Notes under the pieces: generated by a model
The model's input: the letters and a program-made list of their open reading frames with translations, nothing else
Told to the model about the DNA's origin: nothing
Database searches by the model: none
Shown: positions 42,807-54,423 of the stretch, one piece after another
Position numbering within the stretch: the stretch's first letter is position 1
How the letters are laid out: the number at the start of each line of letters is the position of its first letter
Made by a program: the position numbers and the translations under genes
Origin: Zelopaecilomyces penicillatus
Lineage: Eukaryota > Ascomycota > Sordariomycetes > Hypocreales > Pseudodiploosporaceae
Assembly (NCBI GenBank): GCA_005765155.1
Contig: VCCP01000002.1
Coordinates: 4,836,001-4,900,000 of the forward strand
Length of the DNA stretch: 64,000 bases
Direction of reading: 5' to 3'

Positions 42807-43577
42807 TGTTGGAAAATTGAAATGGAAAACGAAAATGATAATCACGACTCGCTGTTCCTCCCTCTCTCCTCGTACCTAGGTCGGGAGAGCCACGGCCCCC
42901 GATTTGGCTCTCGAGTATTCCTCCGTCTTTTTAGCCCCATCCACGGAAAGTTGCTTCAATTCGAGGTTCTCGTTTAAATATCGTGTAATTCTTTTTCTGT
43001 ACCCCGATTACAACTTCCTCGAGGGGGAGGTCTTCGTTTGGAAAATCCAAAGATGCGGAGAGTGTTTGTGTTAGTGTGTCGTTCGGTGCGGTGAAACACA
43101 CTTTTTGGGGCCGCGCCGGGTCTTTTTGATCCACAAGTGCCGGCGTTCGAACTATTATCATGTATGCTGCTTTATTATTCAAAAAGACCAAAGAGTAATA
43201 ATGCAAGGAAAAAAACAAGGTGGTAGAAACGCATGCATGCATCTCCCCGGAACCCCAATCTGGGGGGGCTTGAATGCAACGCAGGCTTTTGTTCCAGAAA
43301 AGGGGAATGATATGATGGCGCGGAGAAGACCGGTCTCATCGTGCATATAGTTTATCCTCACGGGGGCGTGGTAAGGTTACACGGCACTAGTTGGAGACAA
43401 GCTTGCTTGGCTGCCTTTGTCTGAGAAAAATCGGGCTCACCCTCACTGATAAAAAAGACAAGGACATATTACACCTAGAATGAGAGAGCTGAAAGGGCGT
43501 TCGGCCTTCATCCCACTCCAAGCTAGAAGACGGCGACTACGATGTGATATCACAAGCCACGATAGCCAGCAGCCCCT

Positions 43578-43612
43578 CCCCCCCCCCCCCCCCCCCCCCC
43601 CCGGTATGGGTC
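43578..43612. repeat. Poly-C tract (35 C)
   Basis: An uninterrupted run of 35 C on the plus strand. Such runs are highly mutable and hard to sequence, so the exact length may be wrong. Confidence 0.85.
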
Positions 43613-44370
43613 GAATTTGATCCTTCATATCCCATTCCAAAGGAGACGTTTTAGACGAGGAAATTTAATTGATACAAACAGCTGTTGGTTCGACTTGTTT
43701 TCTGCGGGACAAGTAAACGAAATACCCGGCACGCACACACACACACTATTGTCCCGTTGGTGTGGACGGGAAAATCCTTCGGGAGTTAGTTTAGTATGGC
43801 TTGGGGGCTGGGTTGTATGTACTGTACGCGTTCACTCGCCGCAAGCGTGTTGGAACAGGGGGAGGACACACGCATGTTCGAAGGCGTTCTATGACTACAT
43901 GGGAAGGTGGACGCTACTTCTTCTAGCGTGGAGGCCGATCTTGGTCGATCTGTTTGAACAGAGTTGCAGGCAGAGCCAGTCGTCATACCAAAACGCGATT
44001 GATGGGTTATTATTCCACAGGCCTGGCTCGTTTCCGTGGCTTAGTCGATTCACATGGCCATGGAATTGGTTGGTTCGTTTATTAAACAGGGTTCGGAAAT
44101 TCCGTGTGTCTAGCACACAGATCATCAATGCTTGACACGAACGACATTCCCGCGTGTGACAATGGCATTTAATACCCAATATCTACTCGTACAGACTGAA
44201 CCCCACAGCCAACCTCATCCCGAAGCCCCGGTGATTGGCAGTGACAGACATTCTCCCGCTACAATGCTTTAAGATTGTAGGAGGGAGGGAAAGGACAGCC
44301 GCATGCAGATTGAGGGTGACAAATTATGGCTCATGATGTTGGGTTGGGGACCTACTTGGGGGAAAGGATT

Positions 44371-44375
<5 letters not shown>

Positions 44376-44419
<44 letters not shown>
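44376..44419. repeat. (GA)22 microsatellite
   Basis: About 44 bases of uninterrupted GA repeat. On the opposite strand it would read as a false Ser-Leu repeat peptide. It is probably a variable marker locus. Confidence 0.9.
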
Positions 44420-44423
<4 letters not shown>

Positions 44424-45885
44424 CATCCAGGATTCCAAGCCCCATGTTGGCGTTGGCTGGCCCCAATTAGTGCTACTGCGCCATGCAGACTCCAGCTTCC
44501 ATGGCCAAGGATCATGATGCAGCCAACCCTAGTCAGACCACAGGGATGTCAGGCACACACACTTTTTACCCACAGACCTGAGCCTGAGGACAGGATGTTT
44601 GGGTACGACTGATGCTTGGTTTCTGATGATTCTTTTTACCCCGGACAGCTGAAACAAATATGTCGCTAGCTGTGGCTTTAACTTTGTTGATGATCAGCAA
44701 AACCATGGCAAATATAACATCTAAAAGTTGCCGACCCTGGCCACCCGGAGACAAGCCAGTAGTAATGATACAGCATGGCTTGCTTTTCCACCAATATAAA
44801 CAACCACCTGGCATTTTTCATTCATTACGGCGTGGCTGGCTTCGGGAAGCTGTCAACTAGGAAGATCATCAAGCCAGAAAGAAGGTGGGTGTGTTTTTGG
44901 GGCCACGAGTCAGTGACAGCGCCGGTCGTTAAGCCACAAAAAGCCAACGGCTCCGGTAATGCAACATATAAATGAATGAATGAATGAATCATTCATTATA
45001 GCTCTTGCGTTGTTTTATAAGCAGCGTTTAGATAGCGGGCAAGCAGTTGGAGAAGCAAAAAGCACGGACAAGCACACATGTACAACCCCGGCAGACGAGC
45101 TGAAGATGCAAAGAAAAAAAGAAAAACGGGCAACGAACCCAACACTTTTCTTTCTGGGGGTATCCGGAGATGGAGCAGTCTACTGTATGTACTGGACAGG
45201 ATTGAGACGCTGTAGAACCTCGGTGCGGGATAGACCGAAGAAGCCCTTGTTGATGCAGCGAACAAGGAGCCCCCCCATTTTCCCAAGAAAACGCTACGGA
45301 GCATTGGCCGGGACTGTCACCGTCCCGACCGACCCTTTCTCTTCTGGAACAAGTGTGCAGGCACTAAGAAAAGAAGCGAGGCTTTCCAAGCTCGGAGCTG
45401 TCGTATCCGGATGCTCTAAAGCTATCCATCCTTCTATTTTTTTTTTTTTCAAGGGGATTGATTGTATTTTAGCTTGTTACTTTCTTTGCACAGGCGGTAA
45501 TACTCAATTAATATTGCAGCCTACATACATACATACATACAGTCAACAGATCCAAGGCTGGTCATACAGGCACACGTTGCATCAATAACGCGCGTAACAC
45601 CACATCTTTTTACCCGTCCGTTGTTCTACTCGCACTCGCGTCTTATATGCCTCAGCTAGAGAGCGGCACCCTCGCTTTCCGGGTCCGTGACTACCTACCT
45701 AGTTTCAATAAAAGCTGCTCGTCATTTATTTTGTGGAGAAAACAAAAAGAGACAAGGCGTGCGGGCGCGTTGCCGCGGGAAGATCGCGGTCCGTCTTTTC
45801 TTTTGAAAGCATGATGCTAGGTATTATGCTGTTGGTTGGGTCTTCCGGAAATGCCATGCCAACCACCCAGTTTGTGCATACGGTA

Positions 45886-45907
45886 GGGGGGGGGGGGGGG
45901 GGGGGGG
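45886..45907. repeat. Poly-G tract (22 G)
   Basis: An uninterrupted run of 22 G, about 280 bases before the start of the FAD-linked oxidase gene. It could form a G-quadruplex and is likely to vary in length. Confidence 0.85.
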
Positions 45908-46186
45908 CGAATGTGGTAAAGAAGCATGTCATCCCTCAAATTGAGGATTCGGAAACCTCCGAGCTCAACGTGGGAACCGGTGGGATTGTCGTGCCATTCC
46001 CGAGCACGTGGACGCTGCAATTAAATATGTTGATGCTGCCAAGGGGATGGAAGCTCCCCATGGCAAAAATGTGTTGTTGTTTTTTGGAGGAGCCGCATAA
46101 TAATATCAAACAACCATTTCTCAAGTTTTTGCAAAGAGAGCTTTCTAGACTGCTGAATCATCCATCAGTCTCTCTCTCAAAACATC

Positions 46187-48122
46187 ATGCGATCCACGAT
46201 AGTCGTGTCACTTCTGGTGGCGTTAATAGCTGGCGGCGGTGGTAGCCACGGCCAGGAGGTTCAGGATTCAGCCTCTACTCCCAAGTGCAGATGCGTAAGT
46301 CTTGGCCCGGCAAGTTCCGGATCTCTTTTTTTACTCTTTGGAAAAGCGCATCCTCCCTAGAGTCAGTCCTAAACTAGAACCAACTTTGGTTAACCAGTGT
46401 TTCCCGTTTATATAGGCACCGGGTGACAAGTGTTGGCCTTCAGAGCAGACTTGGAAACACTTCAATCACACTGTCGGCGGCGGGCTGATCAAGTCGGAGC
46501 CCATCGCGCAATCCTGCTACAACGGCCCGGCCAAAGACCTCGCCAGATGCGCGGCTGTGAGCAAGCTGTGGTCTAGCCAGGACTTCATGACAAGTCTGCC
46601 CATAGGCCGGCCGTACCCATACAACATCACATGTGCGCCCGTTGACTACGCCTCTGGGCAACGGCCTACGACAAGTTGCACCCTGGGCCAGCTCCCGTCC
46701 TACGCTGTGAATGTGACGGATCGCAGCCACATCTCTGAAGCGCTCGAGTTTGCTCGGCGGCGAAACTTGAGGGTGACTGTCGCCAGCACAGGGCACGATC
46801 TGCTCGGTCGCGCCGACGGATACGGCAGCTTGGAGATCTGGCTGCGCCATTATAGAAACAGCATCAAGTTCCAGAAGAAATATAGGCCAGCGGGCGGCGG
46901 CTGCTGTACCAAGTCCAAGTGGAAGGGCAGCGCGCTCAACATTGACGGCGCATACCAGTGGAGGGATGTCTACGCCGTAGCCAAGAAGAACAATGTGATT
47001 GCCGTTGGAGGCGGTTCCGTGTCGCCAGGAGCCATTGGGGGTTGGTCATTAGGCGGCGGCCATGGACCTGCGACTCGCAACTATGGACTCGGCGCTGATC
47101 AGATCCTCGACGTGGAAATTATGCTCGCAGACGGTCGCGTGGTGACTGCGAACCACTGCTCCAACACGGACCTCTTCCGTGCCGTCCGCGGCGGCGGTCC
47201 GGGATACGGCGTCATCCTCCGGAGCACCATCAAAGCCTACCCCAACGTCGAGGCCGTCACCTCGCACCGTCTTCAGATCTACCCCATCAATCAAACTCCA
47301 GAAAACAAAGATCTTCTTGACGCCGTTGCACTCCTGTTACAGGCGTACCCAAAACTCAACGACGCCGGCTACGCAGGATACGCATTCTGGTTCCGCAACT
47401 TCCGCACTGTTTTCCTCGGCAACGCAAAGTCCGGCTACGCACACGGCATGTGGACCATTGGCAAGTCCAAGGAGGAAGCAGACCGGGCTTTTGCCCCCGT
47501 GCGCCAAGCACTATCCAAGTTCAAAGACGTACTGGTCATCAATGAAATTTTTGCGACTTATAACGACTACTGGTCCTTTTACGAAGCTGAATCGGGACTC
47601 AACGATCCCGCTGGCGACATGTCCATCCTAACTTCGCGCATGGTCGACCGCGACGCAGTAAAGGACTACAAACGCCTCCGCGAAGCCGTCGAAGTCATCA
47701 GCGGAAAACCAGAAGAGTTTGCCACCAACGTGGTGCTCCTCGTCTCCGGCGGCAAAGTCTTTGAAGACGCCAAGGACAAATCCTCCGGTCTGCATCCCGC
47801 CTGGCGAACATCGCCGTTTGTCGTCGTTACCAGTCGAGGTATCTCCAAGACAGCCCCCAACGCGGAGCAAAAGGCCCTCCGCGACGACATCACGTTCGTT
47901 AAAGGTGCAGCTATGAAGAAGCTCGCGCCGAACACGGGTGGGTATATGAATGAGGGCGATCGTAACGATCCAGAGTATATCAAGTCGTTTTACGGGGCCA
48001 ATTATAAGAGCCACCTGGAGGCTAAGCGCAAGTATGATCCTTTGGGGTTCTTTTACTGTCCGACTTGCGTGGGCGCGGAGGCATACAAGGAGCGGTCGGA
48101 TGGCAAGTTATGTCGTGTATGA
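46187..48122 (+). CDS. Secreted FAD-linked oxidoreductase (BBE-like)
   Basis: Two exons (46187-46294, 46416-48122) give 604 residues. The N-terminus STIVVSLLVALIAGGGGSHG is a good signal peptide, and the spliced start CRC-APGDKCWPSEQTW is the usual opening of fungal secreted FAD_binding_4 enzymes. The FAD domain is seen in RVTVASTGHDLLGRA (a His in the position of covalent FAD attachment) and IGGWSLGGGHGPATRNYGLG. The C-terminal YDPLGFFYCPTCVG is the berberine-bridge-enzyme (BBE) end. The second covalent site, a Cys before VGxxGxxxGGG, is replaced by Ser (VSPGAIGGW), so single attachment is expected. It oxidises an alcohol, sugar or small aromatic compound outside the cell; the substrate is unknown. 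Confidence 0.92.
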
Positions 48123-48395
48123 GGTTTTTTCTCTTCTTTCATGTGTTTCTACCTTGGTGTAATATCTCTAAGTAGAAGCGTCTTTCGTCTGTAGATATAC
48201 TAGTCTCATGAACATACATGCATGTTGGCAAAAGAAGCGGGCTGGATATTGTCTATTTGTATACTAGGAAGCATGGTTCATGTGTAAAATTTTAGCATGA
48301 ATGGTTTTATCATTTAAATTATGGCCGAAACCCAATATGATTAGATTTTGATGTGAGCAAGTCAAAATAAACGTTATTCATCCCCAACTACCACC

Positions 48396-51016
48396 TCAAT
48401 ACCCATACATCTCCTCAAACAGCTCCAAATCACCATTACCCCCCTTTACCTGTTTCAATATCGCAGCACGCACATCATCCGCCATCTGTGCCGGTCCACA
48501 CACAAACACCGCAGCCCGCCGCCCCTTTGCTGTTGTCTGCGCAAAACTCTGCACAATAGCGTCAACATCTGGTCTTGATTGCTGGAATATAACTCCCCCC
48601 ACATCACTACTACTATCTCTGATGGAGATAGAGCTGCTGCTGCTCTCTGGAGTTGTTGCTGCGGAGCCTGATGTGACGAAAAACGATTCTTTGAGATTCG
48701 TCGTGGCGAGGGGGGATGCTCGTGTTAGTTGGAGGTCATTGGCTAGCACGTCGCGGATAAAGCCCTCGTTTCTAGCTGTCCAAACTAGTCTTATATTGGG
48801 GGGGTTCTTGTCGTTATTGTTGTCCTCAAAAATGCTGCGTAGATAGGGAAGTACGGCTGTGATACCACTGCCACCAGCGATGAATAATATGTTGTTGAAT
48901 CGGCCAAGACGAGCAGGTGTACCATACGGTCCTTCAGCTAGAACTCGTATCCGCATGTGCCCAGAATCTCCTTTGCGAGTTAGTTTATCTCGCAGTCGTC
49001 GAGTCATTCCGTCTTGAGGTCGGATCATGAACGTTAGATAGGATCCCTTGGGATCTGTTCCCACCTCGGTGACTTGCGGTGGGCTGCTAGCTTGTTTTTC
49101 GCCGATACTCAGAGGCGATGGACTCTCATCAACGCTGGTAGTTCGCCCAGCCAGACTAAATGGGTGGTTTTCCCAGAGCCGGCTCCCCGGAAAGTGCAGA
49201 TAATAGTGCGTTCCCGGACTTTGGCATGAAGTCATCATCACCGATGGGTAGACTTGCAACCGAATCATGCCCGTGTCTTCACTGTAGCTTGCCAAAGCCA
49301 AAGTCCCCCTCCCAATCATCACTTTATAGTTCATAATGAGCAAACGCAACAGTCGGCCGACGTGTTCCGCGCTCCAGACCCCTACACAAGCCCACGTCCA
49401 GACTTTGTAAGCTCCATGAAACTGAGACTCGACATGCCTGAGGTTTTTTGTCAGTATCAAGCGGATTTCTTATCCCCACCGATTTGGGGTATCGGGAAGA
49501 GTATAGGGTTATTTTGGAAAAGACTCACTTGTAAAATCCAGCCAAGAATACCGCAGCCATGACGATGTGGGCAACCTTGAAGAGCTCATACACCCGCTTT
49601 CTTATCGGACCCAACGCAAACATCATTGAGATTCCGACAGCCATTAACATCTAAAACCTGTGTAAGACACTGTTTCTTTTCAACACAGGGCAAGGGGCAC
49701 TACTTACCATAATGCCAGAGTAAAACTCCTCGTCCTTTGCGAGCTTTTCGCGGTATATGCTCCAGCCTTTGTCTAAACGCGATATTTGTGTCAGCAACGA
49801 CCTCACAGCTTTTCCATAAAGATAACTCCTTATACCCACCATTTATATGGAATGCCGAGAACGTGACACCGTGGATAATGCCCTCAATCACAAGAATCGC
49901 AGCAATCCAACGATGAAATATGCTAAAGGTCCGGAAGCTCCATCCAGTAAACAGAATCAAAATGTTGCCTCTCCCACCGAATAGAAATAGCAGTGGAAGA
50001 GAGCTGGACATGAGAACTCCTAATCGATCGGAAAGAATTCTCAAGACTTGTACTCGAGTTGTCTTGTAGCTATAAGAGAGTAAGTAAGAATTTAAAAAGT
50101 CAGCTGCGTGATTTTTGGGAGGGAGGTCATTTTCCTCAATTGTGAAGACTTACTAAAAGTTGTTTTCATAGATAGGATAGTGCACTGCACAGATGGTAAT
50201 GTGGAGGATGATGTAGGATAAAATGACCAAGGAGTTGAGGCGTGTGGGGATCGTGAACCAACCCAATGGTTGATGGTGGTGGTGCGTAAATGTTGGTGAC
50301 ATTGTTAGGTTACTCTTCACCAACGATCTCATCTTTGATATTCCACCGCGCTTTTCTGTTCCAGCCGTACCCGAATTCTCGTTTTCTTTGGTCGATTGAG
50401 GGCCATCTCTGCCCGGGCGAAGACATGTCCATACGTTGCTCACAATACCAACCAGTATGACAAGTCCCCAAAACCCATATTGAATCCATCTTTAGAAACC
50501 AGCATTAATAAGACTTCTGAAGGTAAATAAAGTTCACACATCTTTCTGAACTCACCTAACTTCATCGTGATAGTGCCGATTATCGCTATACCCCTTCACA
50601 GAGCGATACACCGGCCGCCAAGACTTCTCCGAAGGCACAGCCGTCTTATTCACAACACCCTTCTCCTTCTTCTCCACCGTCGGAAGACCAGAAATGTATT
50701 GGTCGGTAACATTCGAGACCGCCGTCTGATACAGCTTGAATGTGATTACTTTCTTGGACTTTTTGCACGTTCCCGCCCACCATGCGATTCCCGGCACCAA
50801 GTCCTCCTCCTCGCAGTGCTTTCGTACACAATAGTACGTCGATGTCACCCGTAGAGGGTTCGTGCAGGCTATCTGCTCGGTTTCGTTTGATCCAGCATAT
50901 TTGACTTTGAGGAGGGCGTCGTAGCAGGAAGCTACGCAGACTTCTCGGCCCAGAGGCTTGGCTGCCAAGGCACAGGCTGCGAGCCACAGGATAGCGATTG
51001 AGGTTCTCAACGACAT
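48396..51016 (-). CDS. Ferric/cupric reductase (FRE family, NADPH oxidase-like)
   Basis: Six exons on the minus strand (51016-50556, 50489-50154, 50069-49840, 49772-49708, 49650-49529, 49437-48396) give 751 residues. A signal peptide (ILWLAACALAAKP) leads into an extracellular Cys-rich domain (about 20-150). The ferric reductase membrane core follows, with heme-ligand type His residues in LHITICAVHYPIYENN, FHRWIAAILVIEGIIHG and FKVAHIVMAAVF. The cytosolic half has the FAD-binding HPFSLAG motif, the NADPH-binding LFIAGGSGITAVLPY loop and the late VFVCGPAQMADDV, and ends at FEEMYGY. It reduces Fe(III) or Cu(II) at the plasma membrane for high-affinity iron uptake, taking electrons from cytosolic NADPH. 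An SreA-type site upstream (51580-51588) fits iron repression. Confidence 0.94.
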
Positions 51017-52466
51017 GGTTGACTCTATTTTTTTGGGTGAACCACAAATCCTAAATAACAACCCAAGGAAAGCCCATATGACGGGGAATTATCTATGGGA
51101 GGTTCTCCGATATATGTACAGTCTAGACGCTCAGGTCCCCTTGCTCACAATCCCACTAAGCATGGACAATGCTGCATGGTGAGATTCATTCTCTCCATTC
51201 CCCACAGCACAACATGGGGCCAGTAATTCCACAATTATTCTCGCCGTCATCCAAAGGGCGCTTTTGCCATAGATTGATAAAGACCATGCTAAGAAAAAAA
51301 CAAAGGGCCCACTTTTGACATCTGATTATGAGGGACATAGCTCCAATGCTATTGCTAGCCTTTTTTTTTCTGCGCTTCTTACGGTGACAAGATTGGAGCC
51401 AATCTGATTCTCGGGACACAATTCCGCTGCTAATAAAGCAAGTGTCGGCGTCAGTCGGGGGCCCTTGCTGAGAATAACTCTCTTCAAAGCGTCGGATGGG
51501 GGAGGCGACCTACGCATCGGCGAACATAACGAAAAGCAAAATGGGGAGGGGATGTTACATTGCATGTAGCAAGGTTCTGTTATCAGATTTCTGCTTGTCA
51601 ACGTGTATGACCTTTGAATGCCTCGTTCAGGCAAAGCTCGATTCTCACACACTCCATGTAAAAAAACGTGATTGGTGGTACCTTGAACGCCTGCCTGATA
51701 TGTCCTCGCTCTCAACCCTTGGCGCCCCGAGAAACAGCCAAGAAATAGGGCTGACCGATGTATATGCCGTTATCGTCTGCCGTGAGATTTCTTCAATTAT
51801 TACTACGTTTTTCTTTCATTTCTTCCAAATATTGTCCCACAGATGATACGAGCACGCTCAGACAAACGATAGATCCAAGGTCTAACTTTAATGCAGAAAT
51901 ACAGGGTGGGGGGAGGCTTCTTCAATAACCGTTTCATTTTCTAGATTCTTTCCAAGCAAGCAGTTCGCCGAGACTTTTTATTGTTCCGGCAGGTTGCATA
52001 AACACTCAATCAACAAATAACATGATTTCTAGGGCACATGAAAAAAATAAAATATTAGCAAAGGACAAAGCCGAAATGTCCCCGAGCGGGTCTTCATCTT
52101 TTCCCATCAACAAAACCTGTCGTGCTGACTGACAAACTCATTGACTCCCGCCCAACGCAGACTCGGCATTACGGACCGAAACCGGCACCGCAGTTCCGAT
52201 GACAGTCCCATAAAACATGCAGACTATCTTTTTTGTTTATGCCTGTAAGGGCCTAATAAGCCATTGGGGCCCCCCGGTGGGTGGGAAAGAGTGGGTAGAT
52301 TAGATGGATAAGATGGATCAGATAAAAAGATCCTGTCTTCTGTCAGCAGGAAACTCCTCCAATCATGTGAACAGCATCCCTACACAATTGAATAGGCATG
52401 TACATGTAATCGGCTTGTCTTTATTCATTACCTACCTACCTTATTCCCCAATAGTTCCCATCTGAT
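51017..52466. other. Upstream region of the ferric reductase
   Basis: 1.45 kb between the ferric reductase start and the 3' end of the paraoxonase-like gene, both on the minus strand. No gene seen. It carries the SreA-type GATA site listed separately. Confidence 0.55.
51580..51588 (-). promoter_or_regulatory. SreA-type GATA iron-repressor site (ATCTGATAA)
   Basis: The plus strand reads TTATCAGAT, so the minus strand reads ATCTGATAA. This is a perfect match to ATCWGATAA, the element recognised by the fungal iron-responsive GATA repressor SreA/Sre. It lies 564 bases upstream of the ferric reductase ATG, a known class of target. The match is exact; occupancy is inferred. Confidence 0.6.
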
Positions 52467-53902
52467 TTACTCCAAGTCAATCTTGACAGCAATAATATTC
52501 TTCGCAAAGTAGCCCGACACAAGCAACCATCCCCGGCGCTGACCCTGCTCCAGTCTCGGATCAATCGCCAACAACACTCCCACACTCGCAGAGCGCACCC
52601 TATGCCCATCATCTTCAAACAGCAGACGCATATCCCACTCCTCCCCCCCACCGGCCCCCGCTGCCGCCACCGCCGTCTTCGGGGCCGGGCTCGACTTCCA
52701 CACCATAATGGGCTCCAGACCATCTGGTTTTCCCTTGCTGTTCCCGAGGTCGATGCCCCTCGACAGCCCGGCATTGACAATGCCGCTCGCATCAAACGTG
52801 GCGTTTGCATACGGGTCTTTAAAGTAGTGCATGTTGTCTATGCAGGACGGCAGCTTAAGCACCTGCGTGATCTTAATGCGAGGGCTGCTGTGCTTGTTGT
52901 CGTTGCTGTCCTCGTCGTAGATGAGCGTGCCAATATGCTGCTGTCCACTCCCAGGGCTTGACACTAGAATCTCCTTTTTCGTCCTGCCAAAGCTCAGCCC
53001 ATTGTTGGTGTGCATCTTATCCAGCGCAATAGTCGCCTCCACTCCGTCGCTGTCTTTTTCTACGGGGTGGTCAAGCCCAGCGAGCTTGATATGAAGGGTG
53101 TAGCTCCACCGCGCCCCAGCCCATATATCTTCAATAAAGCGCATGGGCCCGTCCTTGTAATGGTGGTCATTGGTCACAAAGAAGGACGTCGGCGAAAGCG
53201 CCAGCACGTCGTTGGGGGTGGTGATGAGCGGATCCCAGACAGAGCGAATGTGTCTCGCCTTGCCGGACCCGACGACGTGGTAGAAGATCTCCACCACGGA
53301 ATGCGACTTGGGAGCCAGAATGTCGCGTGGCCGGCCGTAGAAACCCTTGTCTGGCATGTGGTTGATGGCAAAAATGTAGACTGCCTCGCCATCTGGTCTC
53401 TCTGGATCAGAAATGACGTCAATACCATGAGTGACGAAGGGGTTTTCAAATCCCTCCAGAATCAGTTTCTGGCTCTTCATAGTCTAAATTCCCTCAACGT
53501 CAACATTCATTCGTTTCTCAGTATACTGCTCATAGATCTAGACAGCTACGTAGCAAAAGATTAACCACCCACCTTGGGATCAATGACATAAAGGCCGCCC
53601 TTCAAGTTGGCCGTTGAGGCATCAAAGAAGTGCGCGAGAGGCGGGAACCACTTGTGCCGCACGCCAGGCACGCTTTCGCAAGCGGCAAACAGAAGCTGAG
53701 ACGTCTCATGATACTGTAGATCCTCGCAGTGCTGCGTGCCCTCAATCACAACAAAATTTTCCGCTGCCACGGGCGTGTTGACCGGCGTCCTGAAGACTCC
53801 CGTAACCTCAATTAAACGTTGCAGGTGAGCAACGTACAAATATGCGAAAGCTGCGACCAATGCGATTGTCGCCGGGTTTAGCAGCGAGTTGCGTCCTGCC
53901 AT
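52467..53902 (-). CDS. Paraoxonase/arylesterase-like protein, membrane-anchored
   Basis: Two exons (53902-53573, 53483-52467) give 448 residues. The start at 53902 is chosen because it directly precedes the hydrophobic N-terminal helix (LLNPATIALVAAFAYLYVAH), which acts as an uncleaved anchor as in serum paraoxonases. The remainder is a six-bladed beta-propeller pattern: GTQHCEDLQYHETSQLLFAA, FENPFVTHGIDVISDP, IFAINHM, LSPTSFFVTNDHHYKDGPMR, HTNNGLSFGRTKKEILVSSP and ASVGVLLAIDP. The NDHHY motif is a hallmark of paraoxonases, where calcium-bound Asn/Asp and His act on lactones and aryl esters. Likely on ER or other endomembranes. The physiological substrate is unknown. Confidence 0.88.
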
Positions 53903-54423
53903 TGTGGGCGAATGGCGGATGGGCTCGTATTTTTTTTTTTTATCTGAACACGAAGATGGAAAATTTGGAGAGCAGACGACCTGTATCTTGTTTCTGTTTA
54001 TCAATGTTACCCCTCTCGTTTTGTCCTTGACCCATAGTGAAACAGGAATGCGCGTCTGACATGTTGTTATCGGCTGTACACCTAGCCTTATAGTGCGGGG
54101 GTCGGAGGGACCGGGAGCCGAGAAGTCTGCCCACGATCCAAAATATCATCATTGCCTTCGCATACGCGGTCAGATAGCCTATATAGGTGGTTCGGCAGAT
54201 AAACATTGGGTCAAGTACGGGGTATTTGTAAGATTCACATGCTAGAGCTTTATATGCATTGCCAATTATAGAGACAGCTGGCAATGACGGCTTTTTCTAA
54301 TGTCAAACTCTCACCACAACACGAAAGCAACTCTCAGAGATCCAATATGTTCGTTTGTTTTATATATACCTATTTACATCATGTTTCATATACAGTCGTC
54401 ATTTCTCATAGCCCTCGTCACCC
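53903..54423. other. Intergenic region
   Basis: 521 bases between two minus-strand genes, with an 11-base T run near 53931. No gene seen. Confidence 0.55.

Larger units (their letters stand above)
42807..46186. other. Gene-free region rich in simple repeats
   Basis: 3.4 kb with no gene I can support. The longer open frames (43617-44135 and 44980-45588) run through homopolymers and microsatellites and show no domain. The clear structure is three low-complexity tracts, listed separately, plus a CATA/TACA tract near 45522-45541 and an AATG run folding on a CATT run at 44972-44997. Confidence 0.55.

Noticed and set aside
44269..44466. Ser-Leu repeat peptide on the minus strand
   Set aside because: Pure translation of the GA microsatellite, not a coding repeat like the RiPP precursor.
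43617..45588. 172- and 202-codon plus-strand frames
   Set aside because: They run through microsatellites and poly-T, with no domain or signal supported.
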